52,319 nt of DNA from Rhizobium hidalgonense (GCF_002914525.1 NZ_LODW01000065.1:1-52319); one strand, 5' to 3'; positions 15,633 through 24,048 are shown, counted from the stretch's first letter. Made by a program: numbers and translations. The notes: generated by a model from the sequence alone, not told the origin.

Positions 15633-16307
15633 CTATCCTCTCCGCTTCTTTGGTGACTTCCGCAACTCCTCGGCTTGCTCCCAAGATGCCACCTGCTGAG
15701 CGGCCTTGGCAGGGTCGGCTTTGATGCGAATGATGGTCTGCCGCACCAGTCCAGTCTTTCTGGCAATCTCACTGTTGCTGGTGCCGAGGCCAAGCAGGCG
15801 CATGACCTCGACAAGCTGGTCGCCATCGAAGGTCGGCTTGCGCCCGAGGAACTTCTCAGGCTCTTTGGTCTGCGCGTGAGCAATCCCAATCCTCTGGGCG
15901 TCCTTGGTAGCCTCAAGCTGCGCCTGTGCCATGCCAGCCATGAATGTCATCATAGCGTCTCTGAGGGCCATCCCCATGGGGTCAGTGCGCGACCCGTCGA
16001 ACTCCATGTCGTTGATGATGGTCTTGATGATCACGCCCCTGCGCATGAAATCGCGGATGGTGTCCGTCACGTCGTTGTAATCGCGGCCAAGACGATCGAC
16101 CCACCGGACAACCAAGGTGTCACCTCGGCGTAGCAGATCAAGCAGGCGTTTGCCCTGTGGTCTGTCCTTCAGCGATACGCTGCCCGAGACGCCATCATCG
16201 GTGACCACCTCATCGAAGACGTATCCCTTGGCCTCTGCTGCCGTCTTCTGGTGGTCTACGGTCTGATCAGCGGTCGAAACGCGGGCATACAGAACTGTCT
16301 TCGTCAT
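15633..16307 (-). CDS. Serine recombinase (resolvase/invertase family)
   Basis: A 224-residue small serine recombinase. The N-terminal catalytic domain starts VLYARVSTADQ with the nucleophile Ser11, followed by DRLGRDYNDVTDTIRDF and GMAQAQLEATKDAQRIGI. The C-terminal part has a Hin-like helix-turn-helix (GTSNSEIARKTGLVRQTIIR). Length is slightly over the usual 180-200 because of a basic tail ending KKRRG. Such enzymes resolve cointegrates or invert DNA between paired sites. AGGA stands 9 nt before the ATG at 16307. A probable binding site lies just upstream. Confidence 0.9.
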   Translation of the reverse strand: MTKTVLYARVSTADQTVDHQKTAAEAKGYVFDEVVTDDGVSGSVSLKDRPQGKRLLDLLRRGDTLVVRWVDRLGRDYNDVTDTIRDFMRRGVIIKTIINDMEFDGSRTDPMGMALRDAMMTFMAGMAQAQLEATKDAQRIGIAHAQTKEPEKFLGRKPTFDGDQLVEVMRLLGLGTSNSEIARKTGLVRQTIIRIKADPAKAAQQVASWEQAEELRKSPKKRRG

Positions 16308-16350
16308 TGTCGTGCATCCTGTCCATTGTGGCTATGTACACAGACATGAG

Positions 16351-16384
16351 ATGTCCATAAGGCAATGTCAACCCTTGTGGACAT
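16351..16384. promoter_or_regulatory. Probable serine recombinase site
   Basis: A 34-bp inverted repeat: ATGTCCATAAGG (16351-16362) and CCTTGTGGACAT (16373-16384), one mismatch, 10-base spacer. Further TGTCCA/TGGACA half-sites flank it (around 16320 and 16427), and CCGTAT/ATACGG pairs at 16415-16446. Size, symmetry and position 44 bases upstream of the recombinase start fit a res-type subsite that may also control the recombinase promoter. Confidence 0.5.
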
Positions 16385-16566
16385 GCCGCCAACCCTCCAG
16401 ACGGATGTACACTGCCGTATACCGCTGTGGACACGCCGCAATACGGTGGCTCTTTAGCCGGAGAACTCGTTCAATCGAGCTCCTCTCCCAAATCGGAAAC
16501 TATGAACGCGCGACAGCGAGCGCTCTAGGGGCGCAGTTTGGCAGAAGACAAAGACGCCAATCCGTT

Positions 16567-16719
16567 ATGGTAGATACCTTCACGATGACCTCACTTCGCG
16601 AAATTGTTGATAAAGTCGTCGTGGACAGAACGCGGAACAACCTACGTTGGTTAGTCTGGGAAATGCGTGACAATATGAGTCGCATAAATTGCGATTCGAG
16701 AATTACCCAAACCGGCTAA
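16567..16719 (+). CDS. Possible small protein upstream of the ATPase gene
   Basis: A 50-codon frame MVDTFTMTSLREIVDKVVVD followed by RTRNNLRWLVWEMRDN ends 17 bases before the ATPase start. Composition is protein-like and amphipathic, and the spacing suggests co-transcription, but no ribosome site is visible and the frame continues upstream through non-coding sequence. Treat as tentative; otherwise 16385-16736 holds no gene. Confidence 0.25.
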   Translation: MVDTFTMTSLREIVDKVVVDRTRNNLRWLVWEMRDNMSRINCDSRITQTG

Positions 16720-16736
16720 TATACAGTGAAGGTCCT

Positions 16737-18830
16737 ATGAAAATCGACCAGTTGAAAGTTATCAACTTCCGCGGAATTAAAGAAGTTGAGCTCTCGAATC
16801 TCGGTACAATGGTGATCGTTGCTGGGCAAAACGGATCAGGAAAGTCGTGTATATTCGACGCAGTTCGGCTGTTGAAGTCTGTTTATGGAGGGTACCAGCA
16901 AAACGAGTGGCAGCAGTGGCTGGGCGAGTTCCAAATACAGATGACGAACAGGGCTAGCGATTTCGCGTCTATGTTCAACGATGCTACGCGACCACTATCA
17001 ATCTCTTGCGGCTTTAGGCTCTCCGCCGAGGAGAGAGCTTACATTCAGACGAATGCGCATGACCTTCTAACTGAAGCGACTTGGCGGATGCTCATACCGG
17101 AGGCTTACGCTTGGGGCGGAATGCGAATGGCGCCCTTTGCCGCTCAATTCAGGGATAGAGAGTCTGAAGTTAAGGGCCGTGTGGAGGCAGCACACGCTGC
17201 TTTGGTCACAGAACTCGCTCAACCGTTACTACACGCTGAATGCACCATTCCTGTTGGTGGAGTGCCGCATATAATGCCCTCGGTCGCGCTTGAGGCGATA
17301 TTCAGTACTTTCAGACCGCGAGACATCGGCGTGATCGATTACCACGGTGCGCAACGTCACTATGGCCGCGAACTCGTACAGGGGGTCAACCTAAACCTTG
17401 GCTCTAATGAGCAGCAGCATAGCCAATCAGCGCTTTACAACTACTCTGCTAAGTACATGAATGTTAAAGCTGAGATGGCGACTTCGTACATCCGTGAGAT
17501 TCTATCTGAGCAAGCGGGGATACCAAGAGCCGCGCAATCCACTCTGACAAATACGCTTAAAGAGTTATTCGAGACTTTCTTTCCCGAAAAGACGTTCCTC
17601 GGTCCTCAGCCCACCGAGGACGGGAGACTCACTTTTCCAGTCAGAACCTCGGGCGGCAATATCCACGACCTCGACGAATTGAGCGCGGGTGAGAAGGAGA
17701 TCCTGTATGGGTACCTACGCATACGCAACTCTGCTCCTCAGCATTCAATCATTCTCTTGGATGAGCCGGAGCTACATCTCAATCCGAGGCTGATCCGTGG
17801 ACTGCCGGGTTTCTACCAAAAAAACCTCGGAATAGCTCTGGACAACCAGATTTGGCTTGTAACTCACAGCGATGCTCTCCTTCGAGAAGTTGTTGGTAGA
17901 GAAGGTTACAACGTCTTCCACATGCTGCCCTGTGGGAACGTGCCGGATGGTGAAACCCAGTTGAAGCCGTTGTCAGTAAATGCGGACTTGGACTTAGCGT
18001 TGATTGATCTCGTCGGCGACTTAGCTGCATATCGCCCGAGCGGAAAAGTAGTGATCTTTGAAGGCGGCGGCGATTCCGATTTCGACCAGAACATAACAGG
18101 GAAGTTGTTTCCTGAGCTACTTGAACATGCAAACCTTGTATCCGGTAGCAACAAGGCGAGGGTGCAAGCTCTTCAGGAGGTATTGGAGAAAGCGACAGAG
18201 AAAGCTCAGTTGCCTTTCAAATTCTTTGCGATAACCGACCGAGACTCGGACACCGCGATCAATCAGAACGAACGAGTGCGTTCCTTTTCTTGGGACGTGT
18301 ACCACGTGGAGAACTATTTCATAGAACCTCGGTTCATTGCCAAGGTCTTAGAATCCCTTGGGTATTCCAATGTTTCGAGCGAGGCACAGATTACTGACGA
18401 TCTACGTGAGTGCGCTCGTGAAGGCATGCCAGAACTGATCCGCCACGAGTTAGCAGAGTTCGCTAACACTACGATGGTGCGGGCCATCAACACAGGAACC
18501 GACCCAAAGGCTGGCAATCTTGGCATGGCTTTGTCGCAAGCAGTTGAGCGATCGCTTCAACGTCTGCAGTCCGCCACAGCTGATTCACTTAGCTCAGCAT
18601 CTTTGTCTGCCAAAGAGGCGGAACTTCGGAGAAAATATGAGGAACATCTGGCCAGTGGTGAATGGATCAAGTCATTCAGGGGACGGGACATTCTGAAGAG
18701 GTACGCCGGGAAATGGGCGTCGGGGATTGCATACGAGGTGTTCAGGAACCTGATCACATCCCAAATGCGCGACGCTGGTCATCAACCGCTGGGAATGAAG
18801 ACCGTTATAGATCGGATCATTGCTGATTGA
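16737..18830 (+). CDS. ABC-type ATPase fused to TOPRIM/DUF4435-like domain, predicted defence protein
   Basis: A 697-residue protein. Residues 1-400 are an SMC/RecF/ABC-like ATPase: MKIDQLKVINFRGIKEVELS, Walker A GQNGSGKS (30-37), signature LSAGEKE (315-321), Walker B SIILLDEPE (337-345) and H-loop VTHSD (375-379). From about 435 comes a TOPRIM-like segment: VVIFEGGGDSDFD with Glu442, then FFAITDRDSD with Asp501 and Asp503, and VYHVENYFIEP, a pattern typical of DUF4435/OLD-type nucleases. PARIS defence uses AAA AriA plus DUF4435 AriB and is known to occur as fusions, so a fused PARIS-like or OLD-like anti-phage role is likely, not proven. GAAGG precedes the ATG. Base composition is markedly A+T richer than the backbone. 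Confidence 0.8.
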   Translation: MKIDQLKVINFRGIKEVELSNLGTMVIVAGQNGSGKSCIFDAVRLLKSVYGGYQQNEWQQWLGEFQIQMTNRASDFASMFNDATRPLSISCGFRLSAEERAYIQTNAHDLLTEATWRMLIPEAYAWGGMRMAPFAAQFRDRESEVKGRVEAAHAALVTELAQPLLHAECTIPVGGVPHIMPSVALEAIFSTFRPRDIGVIDYHGAQRHYGRELVQGVNLNLGSNEQQHSQSALYNYSAKYMNVKAEMATSYIREILSEQAGIPRAAQSTLTNTLKELFETFFPEKTFLGPQPTEDGRLTFPVRTSGGNIHDLDELSAGEKEILYGYLRIRNSAPQHSIILLDEPELHLNPRLIRGLPGFYQKNLGIALDNQIWLVTHSDALLREVVGREGYNVFHMLPCGNVPDGETQLKPLSVNADLDLALIDLVGDLAAYRPSGKVVIFEGGGDSDFDQNITGKLFPELLEHANLVSGSNKARVQALQEVLEKATEKAQLPFKFFAITDRDSDTAINQNERVRSFSWDVYHVENYFIEPRFIAKVLESLGYSNVSSEAQITDDLRECAREGMPELIRHELAEFANTTMVRAINTGTDPKAGNLGMALSQAVERSLQRLQSATADSLSSASLSAKEAELRRKYEEHLASGEWIKSFRGRDILKRYAGKWASGIAYEVFRNLITSQMRDAGHQPLGMKTVIDRIIAD

Positions 18831-19102
18831 TAGCCGATCGACGGGCAGCAAATCCAAGCGTATTCAAACCGACTGGCAACGAATGACTGAGCCCGCCCCT
18901 GTCTCGAAAAGGGTGGGTACCCCGGGGGACAACCCCAGCTGCCGTTCTCTATGATGGTGGCTGAGAAATTTTCGCTGTTTCTACGGCGGGTTCCGCTGAA
19001 CGCACCGCAGGCATAGTTCGTCCTTTGTCGTGCCTGTGCGTTTAGGGCAGCTCATTCCGTTCTTTACAAGATTGACTGTCCAGTATCACCAGCGCCCAGG
19101 TG

Positions 19103-20485
19103 TCAGTTCTCCCCGAACGACAGCTTCATAGCTTTCGATGTCGCCACCAAGCGAGCTTCATCGGAACCGTAGCGATTGGCCTCGCCAGTCACTGCATGCC
19201 CGAGGATCAGCTTTCGCTCATGCTCGTCTACTCCAGCGCGGATCATGCGATCCTGCATGTTATGCCTGAGACTGTGCACGACCACCTTTGGGTCCGTCAC
19301 GACCTTTCTGACGCTCTTCATGAGAGCGGCGCTTGCTGCATCCCCGCCGCCCCTCCGACCGTACTTGGCAAACAGCGGGGCTTCGGTAGCAGTGGTATCG
19401 GGAGCCAGCTCTAGGGCTTCCTTTGCTGCCGCGAGAGCGTCTCCAACGAGAGGCACCTGACGCCGCGAAGCTTTGTTCTTCAAACGCCGGATTCCGTTGA
19501 AGCGAATCACAAGGTGCGGCAGGTCACCGTCCAACACTACGTCCCTAATCTCCAGCCCAGTCGCCTCGCTGACACGCAGGCCGCTCCCTTCAAGCAAGCG
19601 CCAGACTAGCCGAAGGTCTGCGCCAGCATGCCCAAGGACGTACGATCGTGTGGCCGTGAGCTGCTTCGCGGTGAAGGGGTCGCGCTCATCACGGTCGGCT
19701 TTCTCGGCGGCCTTGAGACCCTTGATATCAAGGTTCTTAAATGCATTTATGGCCAACCGCTCCAGCTCAAATTCCCTGATACCAAATTCGATGATGGCGC
19801 GAATGTCGTTGCAATAGCGGTCCACGGTGGTTGGCTTTGCACCCGAGCTCAACATCTCAGCGACTACTTCGCGAGCATGAACACGCGTGAGTTCAGAGAG
19901 TTTCGGGTCCTTACCTAATGCTGTCTTCACGAAATGGGTTACGCGCTCCACCCGCAGCCGTTTTCGCTGCTCCCCAGGATCTCCAGTAACCTTGGTTTCC
20001 ACATAAAGTCGTGCGGCATCCACGAAGCTTGCTTGTGGTGGTGTGACGTTACCGCTGCCGGTTAACATTCCGTAGGCTAGGCTGTCGATCTTGTCGCGAA
20101 CCTGCCAGCTCTCAGCAAGCGCGTCGGCTGAGGTTAATTCGGGGAAGACGTCCACCGCCGCATTGTAACTGGTGTGCAAGGGCCCGGTGGGATCGACGCC
20201 AAGTGCCTTCAATCGAGCCACTGCTTCGCGCCAGTCGTCCAGAGCTGTTCTGACGCATTCCATTGTGGGCGCAGCGGCCGCTGGTAGCTTCGCCGCAGCT
20301 AGCTGCCTCTCGACAACGTCGTGATAACCCGGCCACGCCTTAATGGCTGACGATTCGGTGAGCCCCAAGACCTTCTTGAACTCGTATTTGCCAATACGTT
20401 CTCTCAGGGCGGTCGGGACTTGGCGGCGGTACTCAAAGCTGCCGCTGGGTGTCTTCGACAAATATTTCAAGATGATTGTCTTCAC
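19103..20485 (-). CDS. Tyrosine integrase of the island
   Basis: A 460-residue tyrosine recombinase. The catalytic domain shows Arg304 (GSGLRVSEATGL), Lys337, His404-x2-Arg407 (VHSLRHNMQDRM), His430 (LILGHA) and the nucleophile Tyr439 (ANRYGSD). The N-terminal half has a core-binding SAM-like domain (FVKTALGKDPKLSELTRVHA). The gene starts with GTG at 20485, 7 nt after GAGGA, about 90 bases from the tRNA end, the usual place for a tRNA-targeting integrase. Its promoter overlaps CAGTACC repeats, so binding of the integrase could repress its own expression. Confidence 0.93.
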   Translation of the reverse strand: MKTIILKYLSKTPSGSFEYRRQVPTALRERIGKYEFKKVLGLTESSAIKAWPGYHDVVERQLAAAKLPAAAAPTMECVRTALDDWREAVARLKALGVDPTGPLHTSYNAAVDVFPELTSADALAESWQVRDKIDSLAYGMLTGSGNVTPPQASFVDAARLYVETKVTGDPGEQRKRLRVERVTHFVKTALGKDPKLSELTRVHAREVVAEMLSSGAKPTTVDRYCNDIRAIIEFGIREFELERLAINAFKNLDIKGLKAAEKADRDERDPFTAKQLTATRSYVLGHAGADLRLVWRLLEGSGLRVSEATGLEIRDVVLDGDLPHLVIRFNGIRRLKNKASRRQVPLVGDALAAAKEALELAPDTTATEAPLFAKYGRRGGGDAASAALMKSVRKVVTDPKVVVHSLRHNMQDRMIRAGVDEHERKLILGHAVTGEANRYGSDEARLVATSKAMKLSFGEN

Positions 20486-20500
20486 TGTCCGGTCCTCTGT

Positions 20501-20523
20501 CAGTACCTAATGCAGTACCCCGA
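20501..20523 (+). promoter_or_regulatory. Probable integrase arm-type sites, right end
   Basis: CAGTACC (20501-20507) and CAGTACCCCGA (20513-20523) repeat in the same direction 12 bases apart, between the integrase start and the tRNA. The 11-mer is identical to that at 11072-11082 at the opposite end of the island. Confidence 0.5.
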
Positions 20524-20575
20524 GGACGAATTAACCTAGCGTTTCCAGCAATTTGATAGGCTGTAAGCCCGTAAG

Positions 20576-20591
20576 TGGTGCCCCATGCCGG
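20576..20591 (-). repeat. Island attachment repeat, tRNA side
   Basis: The last 16 bases of the tRNA-Leu gene including CCA, identical to 10960-10975. Integration preserved a complete tRNA here. Confidence 0.88.
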
Positions 20592-20660
20592 GGTCGAACC
20601 AGCACTTCTTTCGAAACTCGATTTTGAGTCGAGCGCGTCTACCAATTCCGCCAATGGGGC
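20576..20660 (-). tRNA. tRNA-Leu, anticodon CAA
   Basis: The minus strand gives an 85-base leucine tRNA with encoded CCA. The acceptor stem GCCCCAT pairs with ATGGGGC; the anticodon arm CTCGA-CTCAAAA-TCGAG has anticodon CAA (reads UUG); a variable arm follows, as in class II tRNAs; the T arm holds GGTTCGACC. The 3' end is the island integration site and remains intact. Confidence 0.96.
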
Positions 20661-20784
20661 AACGGAGTGAACGGGCGGCTGTCTAACATGCGAGCGCCCG
20701 CAGACGCAAGACGGGCAATCGAAGTTATCAGACTGATCCGGTAGAGAGAGCCGGCCTCGTTTCGAGGCCGGACGCTGTCCGATA

Positions 20785-22080
20785 TCAATGAGCGGCGGCG
20801 GGCGCCGGGGCGGTCAGGCCTGATTTCTTCAGGGTGATTGCCAGGATCGAGGCCAGCAGGCAGAAGGCGCCGGCAACGAAGAAGGCGGGCAGGTAGCTCG
20901 AAAGCTCGGTGCGCGAGAGGCCGGCGCCATAGGCGGCGGTGGCGGCGCCCAGCTGATGGCCGGCAAAGACCCAGCCGAAGACGAGGCCGGCCTTTTCACG
21001 GCCGAAGCGGTCGGCGGCGATCTTGACGGTCGGCGGCACGGTGGCGATCCAGTCGAGGCCGTAGAAGACGGCGAAGATGGAGAGGCCGTAAAAGCTGAAA
21101 TCGTTGAAGGGCAGATAGAGCAGCGAAAGGCCGCGCAGGCCATAATACCAGAAGAGCAGCCAGCGATTGTCGAAGCGGTCGGACAACCAGCCGGAGCCGA
21201 TGGTGCCGAAGAAATCGAAGATGCCCATCACCGCCAGCACGCTGGCGGCGGCCACCGGCACGATGCCGAAATCGCCGCAGAGGGTGACGAAATGGGTCTG
21301 GATCAGGCCGTTGGTGCTGAGGCCGCAGATGAAGAAGGTGGCAAAGAGGATCCAGAAGGTCGACGTCTTCGCGATTTCCCTGAGGGTGGTGATCGGCGTC
21401 ATCAGCGCGGCGCCGAGCGTGATGCTGGCCGGCGGCGGCGTCACCTGGGTTTCGCCGAGGGAGGGCAGGTTCAGGTCAGCCGGGCGATCCCGCATGAAGG
21501 CGAGCACGGCGAGAGCTGCGACCATGATCATGGCGCAGACGAAAAACACCGTCGATCGCCAGCCGTAGCGTTCCGTCAGTTCGGCCATCAGCGGCAGAAA
21601 GACCAGCTGGCCGGTGGCGGAGCTGGCCGAAAGCATGCCGACGACGAGGCCCCGATGTTTGGTGAACCAGCGGGTGGAAATAGTCGCAGCCAGCACCACG
21701 GCCGTCAGGCCAGTGCCGAAGCCGACGACGATGCCCCAGAGCGCCAGCAGATGCCAGAGCTTGGTCATGAACAGCGAGCCGACGAAGCCGGCGCCGATCA
21801 GGGCGAGCGCGAAGACGATGACCTTGCGCACCCCGAAATAATTCATGAAGGCGGCAGCGAAGGGGCCCATGAAGCCGAACAGGATCAGGCGGATCGCCAG
21901 CGCCGAGGAAATCTGCGAGGTCTCCCAGCCGAACTCGTCCTGCAGCGGCTTGATGAGCACGCCGGGTGCGCCCATGGCGCCTGCCGTCACCAGCATGGTG
22001 AGGAAGGTTGCGGCAACGACGACCCAGCCGTAGTGGATGTTGCGCCGGGCAAGGGTAGAGGCAAGGGCTGCGGAGACCAT
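20785..22080 (-). CDS. Major facilitator superfamily transporter
   Basis: A 431-residue protein with 12 predicted membrane helices. The loop between helices 2 and 3 has the MFS signature in weakened form (MNYFGVRKVI), and TRWFTKHRGLVVGML with a later SGWLSDRFDNRW are typical of the oxalate/formate-antiporter-like and monocarboxylate-like subgroup. Substrate unknown. It is divergent from a TetR regulator gene with operator-like palindromes between, so it is probably the regulated efflux or uptake target. A CCGGCCTCG/CGAGGCCGG hairpin (20751-20771) lies just past its stop, without a T run. Confidence 0.88.
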   Translation of the reverse strand: MVSAALASTLARRNIHYGWVVVAATFLTMLVTAGAMGAPGVLIKPLQDEFGWETSQISSALAIRLILFGFMGPFAAAFMNYFGVRKVIVFALALIGAGFVGSLFMTKLWHLLALWGIVVGFGTGLTAVVLAATISTRWFTKHRGLVVGMLSASSATGQLVFLPLMAELTERYGWRSTVFFVCAMIMVAALAVLAFMRDRPADLNLPSLGETQVTPPPASITLGAALMTPITTLREIAKTSTFWILFATFFICGLSTNGLIQTHFVTLCGDFGIVPVAAASVLAVMGIFDFFGTIGSGWLSDRFDNRWLLFWYYGLRGLSLLYLPFNDFSFYGLSIFAVFYGLDWIATVPPTVKIAADRFGREKAGLVFGWVFAGHQLGAATAAYGAGLSRTELSSYLPAFFVAGAFCLLASILAITLKKSGLTAPAPAAAH

Positions 22081-22130
22081 GGGCGAAATTCCGTTGAATT
22101 CGGGTTCGGGAGATTAGGGGCCTGATTTAC

Positions 22131-22173
22131 ATGATGGTCATCATATTTGTTGCTTATTCATGATGGACGTCAT
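22131..22173. promoter_or_regulatory. Paired TetR operator candidates
   Basis: ATGATG-GT-CATCAT (22131-22144) is a palindrome around a 2-base centre; a second, imperfect copy ATGATGGACGTCAT occupies 22160-22173. Their starts are 29 bases apart, close to three helical turns, and they fill the gap between the divergent MFS and TetR genes. A TetR dimer could thus control both promoters. Confidence 0.55.
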
Positions 22174-22207
22174 ATATTTTGTCAAGCGACTATTTCTGGA
22201 GATGAGA

Positions 22208-22786
22208 ATGCGGGTCAGCCGCGAAAAATTTGCCGAAAACCGAGAGAAAATCCTGAGCGTTGCCGGCGTGCTCTTCCGTGAGAACGGCTTCGACGGGGTC
22301 GGTGTCGCCGACATCATGAAGGCGGCGGGGCTGACGCATGGCGGCTTCTACGGTCATTTCGGCTCGAAGGATGATCTGGCGCTCGAGGTCAGTCGCCAGC
22401 TGATCGACAGGGTCGAAACGCGTTGGAAAGAGCATATCGCCGAGTCGCCGGAACGGCCGCTGGAATCGCTTCTCGACCACTATATCCACTGGCGAACGGT
22501 CGACGATCCGGGCGGCAGCTGCGTCTTCGCAACCTTGATCCAGGAGGTGAGCCGCAGCCGCGGTGCGGTGCGCGCCGTCTTCAGCGATGGGCTGTCGGTG
22601 CTGGTCGACACGCTCGCCGATATCGTTCCCGGCGAGACCGAAGAGGAACGCCGCGCCAATGCCGCGACGACACTCTCATCGATGATGGGCGCCGTCATCC
22701 TTGCGCGCGCGGTCGAGGACCGGGCGCTTGCCGAGCACTTTCTGGTGACGATGCGCCGGCAGCTCGATCCCGGCAGCCGAATCTAG
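22208..22786 (+). CDS. TetR-family transcriptional regulator
   Basis: A 192-residue regulator. The N-terminal helix-turn-helix is canonical: NREKILSVAGVLFRENGFDG, VADIMKAAGLTHGGFYGHF and GSKDDLALEVS. The C-terminal ligand domain contains a cysteine in DDPGGSCVFATLIQEVSRS, as in TetR_C_16-like members. I chose the ATG at 22208 because GGAG lies 6 nt before it; ATGs at 22202 and 22160 are in frame but less well placed. It is divergent from the MFS gene and probably represses it; the inducer is unknown. Confidence 0.88.
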   Translation: MRVSREKFAENREKILSVAGVLFRENGFDGVGVADIMKAAGLTHGGFYGHFGSKDDLALEVSRQLIDRVETRWKEHIAESPERPLESLLDHYIHWRTVDDPGGSCVFATLIQEVSRSRGAVRAVFSDGLSVLVDTLADIVPGETEEERRANAATTLSSMMGAVILARAVEDRALAEHFLVTMRRQLDPGSRI

Positions 22787-22834
22787 CCATACGATGCTGC
22801 CCCCCCTTCTCGAAGGGGATGGTCGACGATGTCT

Positions 22835-23815
22835 TTATTTGAAACCGGCGATGGCATGCGGGACGTAGGGCGCTTCCAGCGCGGCGATTTCTTCGGCGGT
22901 GAGCTTGACGGAGAGTGCGGCAACCGCGTCGCTGAGGTGGTTCGGCTTGGAAGCGCCGATGATCGGGGCGGTCACGGCACTCTTCTGCAGGATCCAGGCG
23001 GTTGCGACCTGGGCGCGGGAGATGCCGCGGGCCTTGGCGATCTCAGCCACGGCTTCGACGATCTTGCGGTCGGCGTCGATCGATTGCGTGTAAAGTGTCT
23101 TGCCGAATTCATCGGTCTCGCTGCGCGCCGTCGCTTCGTCCCAGTCGCGGGTCAGGCGGCCGCGGGCTAGCGGGCTCCAGGGGATGACGGCGATCTTCTG
23201 GTCCTCGCAGAGCGGCAGCATTTCACGCTCTTCCTCGCGGTAGAGCAGGTTCAGGTGGTCCTGCATGCTGACGAACTCGGTCCAGCCGTTCAACCTGGAG
23301 ACGTAAAGCGCCTTGGCAAATTGCCACGCGTACATGGAGGAAGCGCCGATGTAACGCGCCTTGCCCGCTTTGACGACGTCGTGCAGCGCTTCCAGCGTTT
23401 CCTCGATCGGGGTCGTGTAATCGAAGCGGTGGATCTGGTAGAGGTCGACATAGTCGGTGCCGAGGCGGCGCAGGCTATTGTCGATTTCATCGAAGATCGC
23501 CTTGCGCGACAGGCCGGCGCCGTTCGGGCCCGGCCGCATGCGGTTGAACACCTTGGTCGCCAGCACGATGTCCTCACGCTTGGCGAAGTCCTTTATGGCG
23601 CGGCCGACGATCTCTTCGGAGGAGCCGTTGGAATAGGTGTTGGCGGTGTCGAGGAAATTGATGCCGAGCTCGATCGCCTGACGGATCATCGTCCGGCTTT
23701 CTTCTTCCCGCAGGCTCCAGGCATGATTACCGCGGCCGGGATCGCCGAAGGTCATGCAGCCCAGGCAAATTTTCGAGACTTCCAGGCCGGTCTTCCCAAA
23801 TTTTGCATATTCCAT
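22835..23815 (-). CDS. Aldo/keto reductase
   Basis: A 326-residue NADPH-dependent aldo/keto reductase. Catalytic residues are visible: Asp and Tyr in FLDTANTYSNGSSEE, Lys in LATKVFN, His in YQIHRFD. The C-terminal cofactor motif reads APIIGASKPNHLSDAV. It resembles the YajO/Tas-like group acting on aldehydes. Start at 23815 follows GGAG with 7 nt spacing (MEYAKFGKTGLEVSK). Not obviously in an operon; it is convergent with the TetR gene and divergent from the acyl-CoA synthetase gene. Confidence 0.9.
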   Translation of the reverse strand: MEYAKFGKTGLEVSKICLGCMTFGDPGRGNHAWSLREEESRTMIRQAIELGINFLDTANTYSNGSSEEIVGRAIKDFAKREDIVLATKVFNRMRPGPNGAGLSRKAIFDEIDNSLRRLGTDYVDLYQIHRFDYTTPIEETLEALHDVVKAGKARYIGASSMYAWQFAKALYVSRLNGWTEFVSMQDHLNLLYREEEREMLPLCEDQKIAVIPWSPLARGRLTRDWDEATARSETDEFGKTLYTQSIDADRKIVEAVAEIAKARGISRAQVATAWILQKSAVTAPIIGASKPNHLSDAVAALSVKLTAEEIAALEAPYVPHAIAGFK

Positions 23816-24048
23816 GAAACAACTCCGTGATGAATTTGCTGACCCAATTCGCTGTCCCCGGCGGCTTTCCATGATCTAGCGCGGAAACCGGGAAAGTCGC
23901 AGGGCGCCCGCCGAAAAATCCGATTTGCGATGCGCACAACAATGCGTGATGAGCTTTGAAGCCCGGCCGGTCATCACCGTCTGGACCCGTTGCTTGCGCA
24001 TTTGGAGCACAAGGTGTTAGCTGGTGCAGCATTCACTGGATTTCACTT

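Larger units (their letters stand above)
10960..20591. mobile_element. Genomic island integrated in tRNA-Leu(CAA)
   Basis: The element is bounded by 16-bp direct repeats TGGTGCCCCATGCCGG at 10960-10975 and 20576-20591; the latter is the 3' end of the tRNA gene. A tyrosine integrase gene sits directly inside the tRNA-proximal end. The interior is visibly more A+T rich than its surroundings in several stretches, notably the ATPase gene, and its genes have no relation to the backbone. Cargo includes a serine recombinase, a polymerase-like operon and a predicted defence ATPase. No conjugation or phage structural genes are present, so it is not self-transmissible by anything seen here. Confidence 0.9.

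Noticed and set aside
20751..20771. Terminator for the MFS gene
   Set aside because: The hairpin is strong but no U-run follows on the MFS-coding strand, so it is mentioned only in the gene entry.
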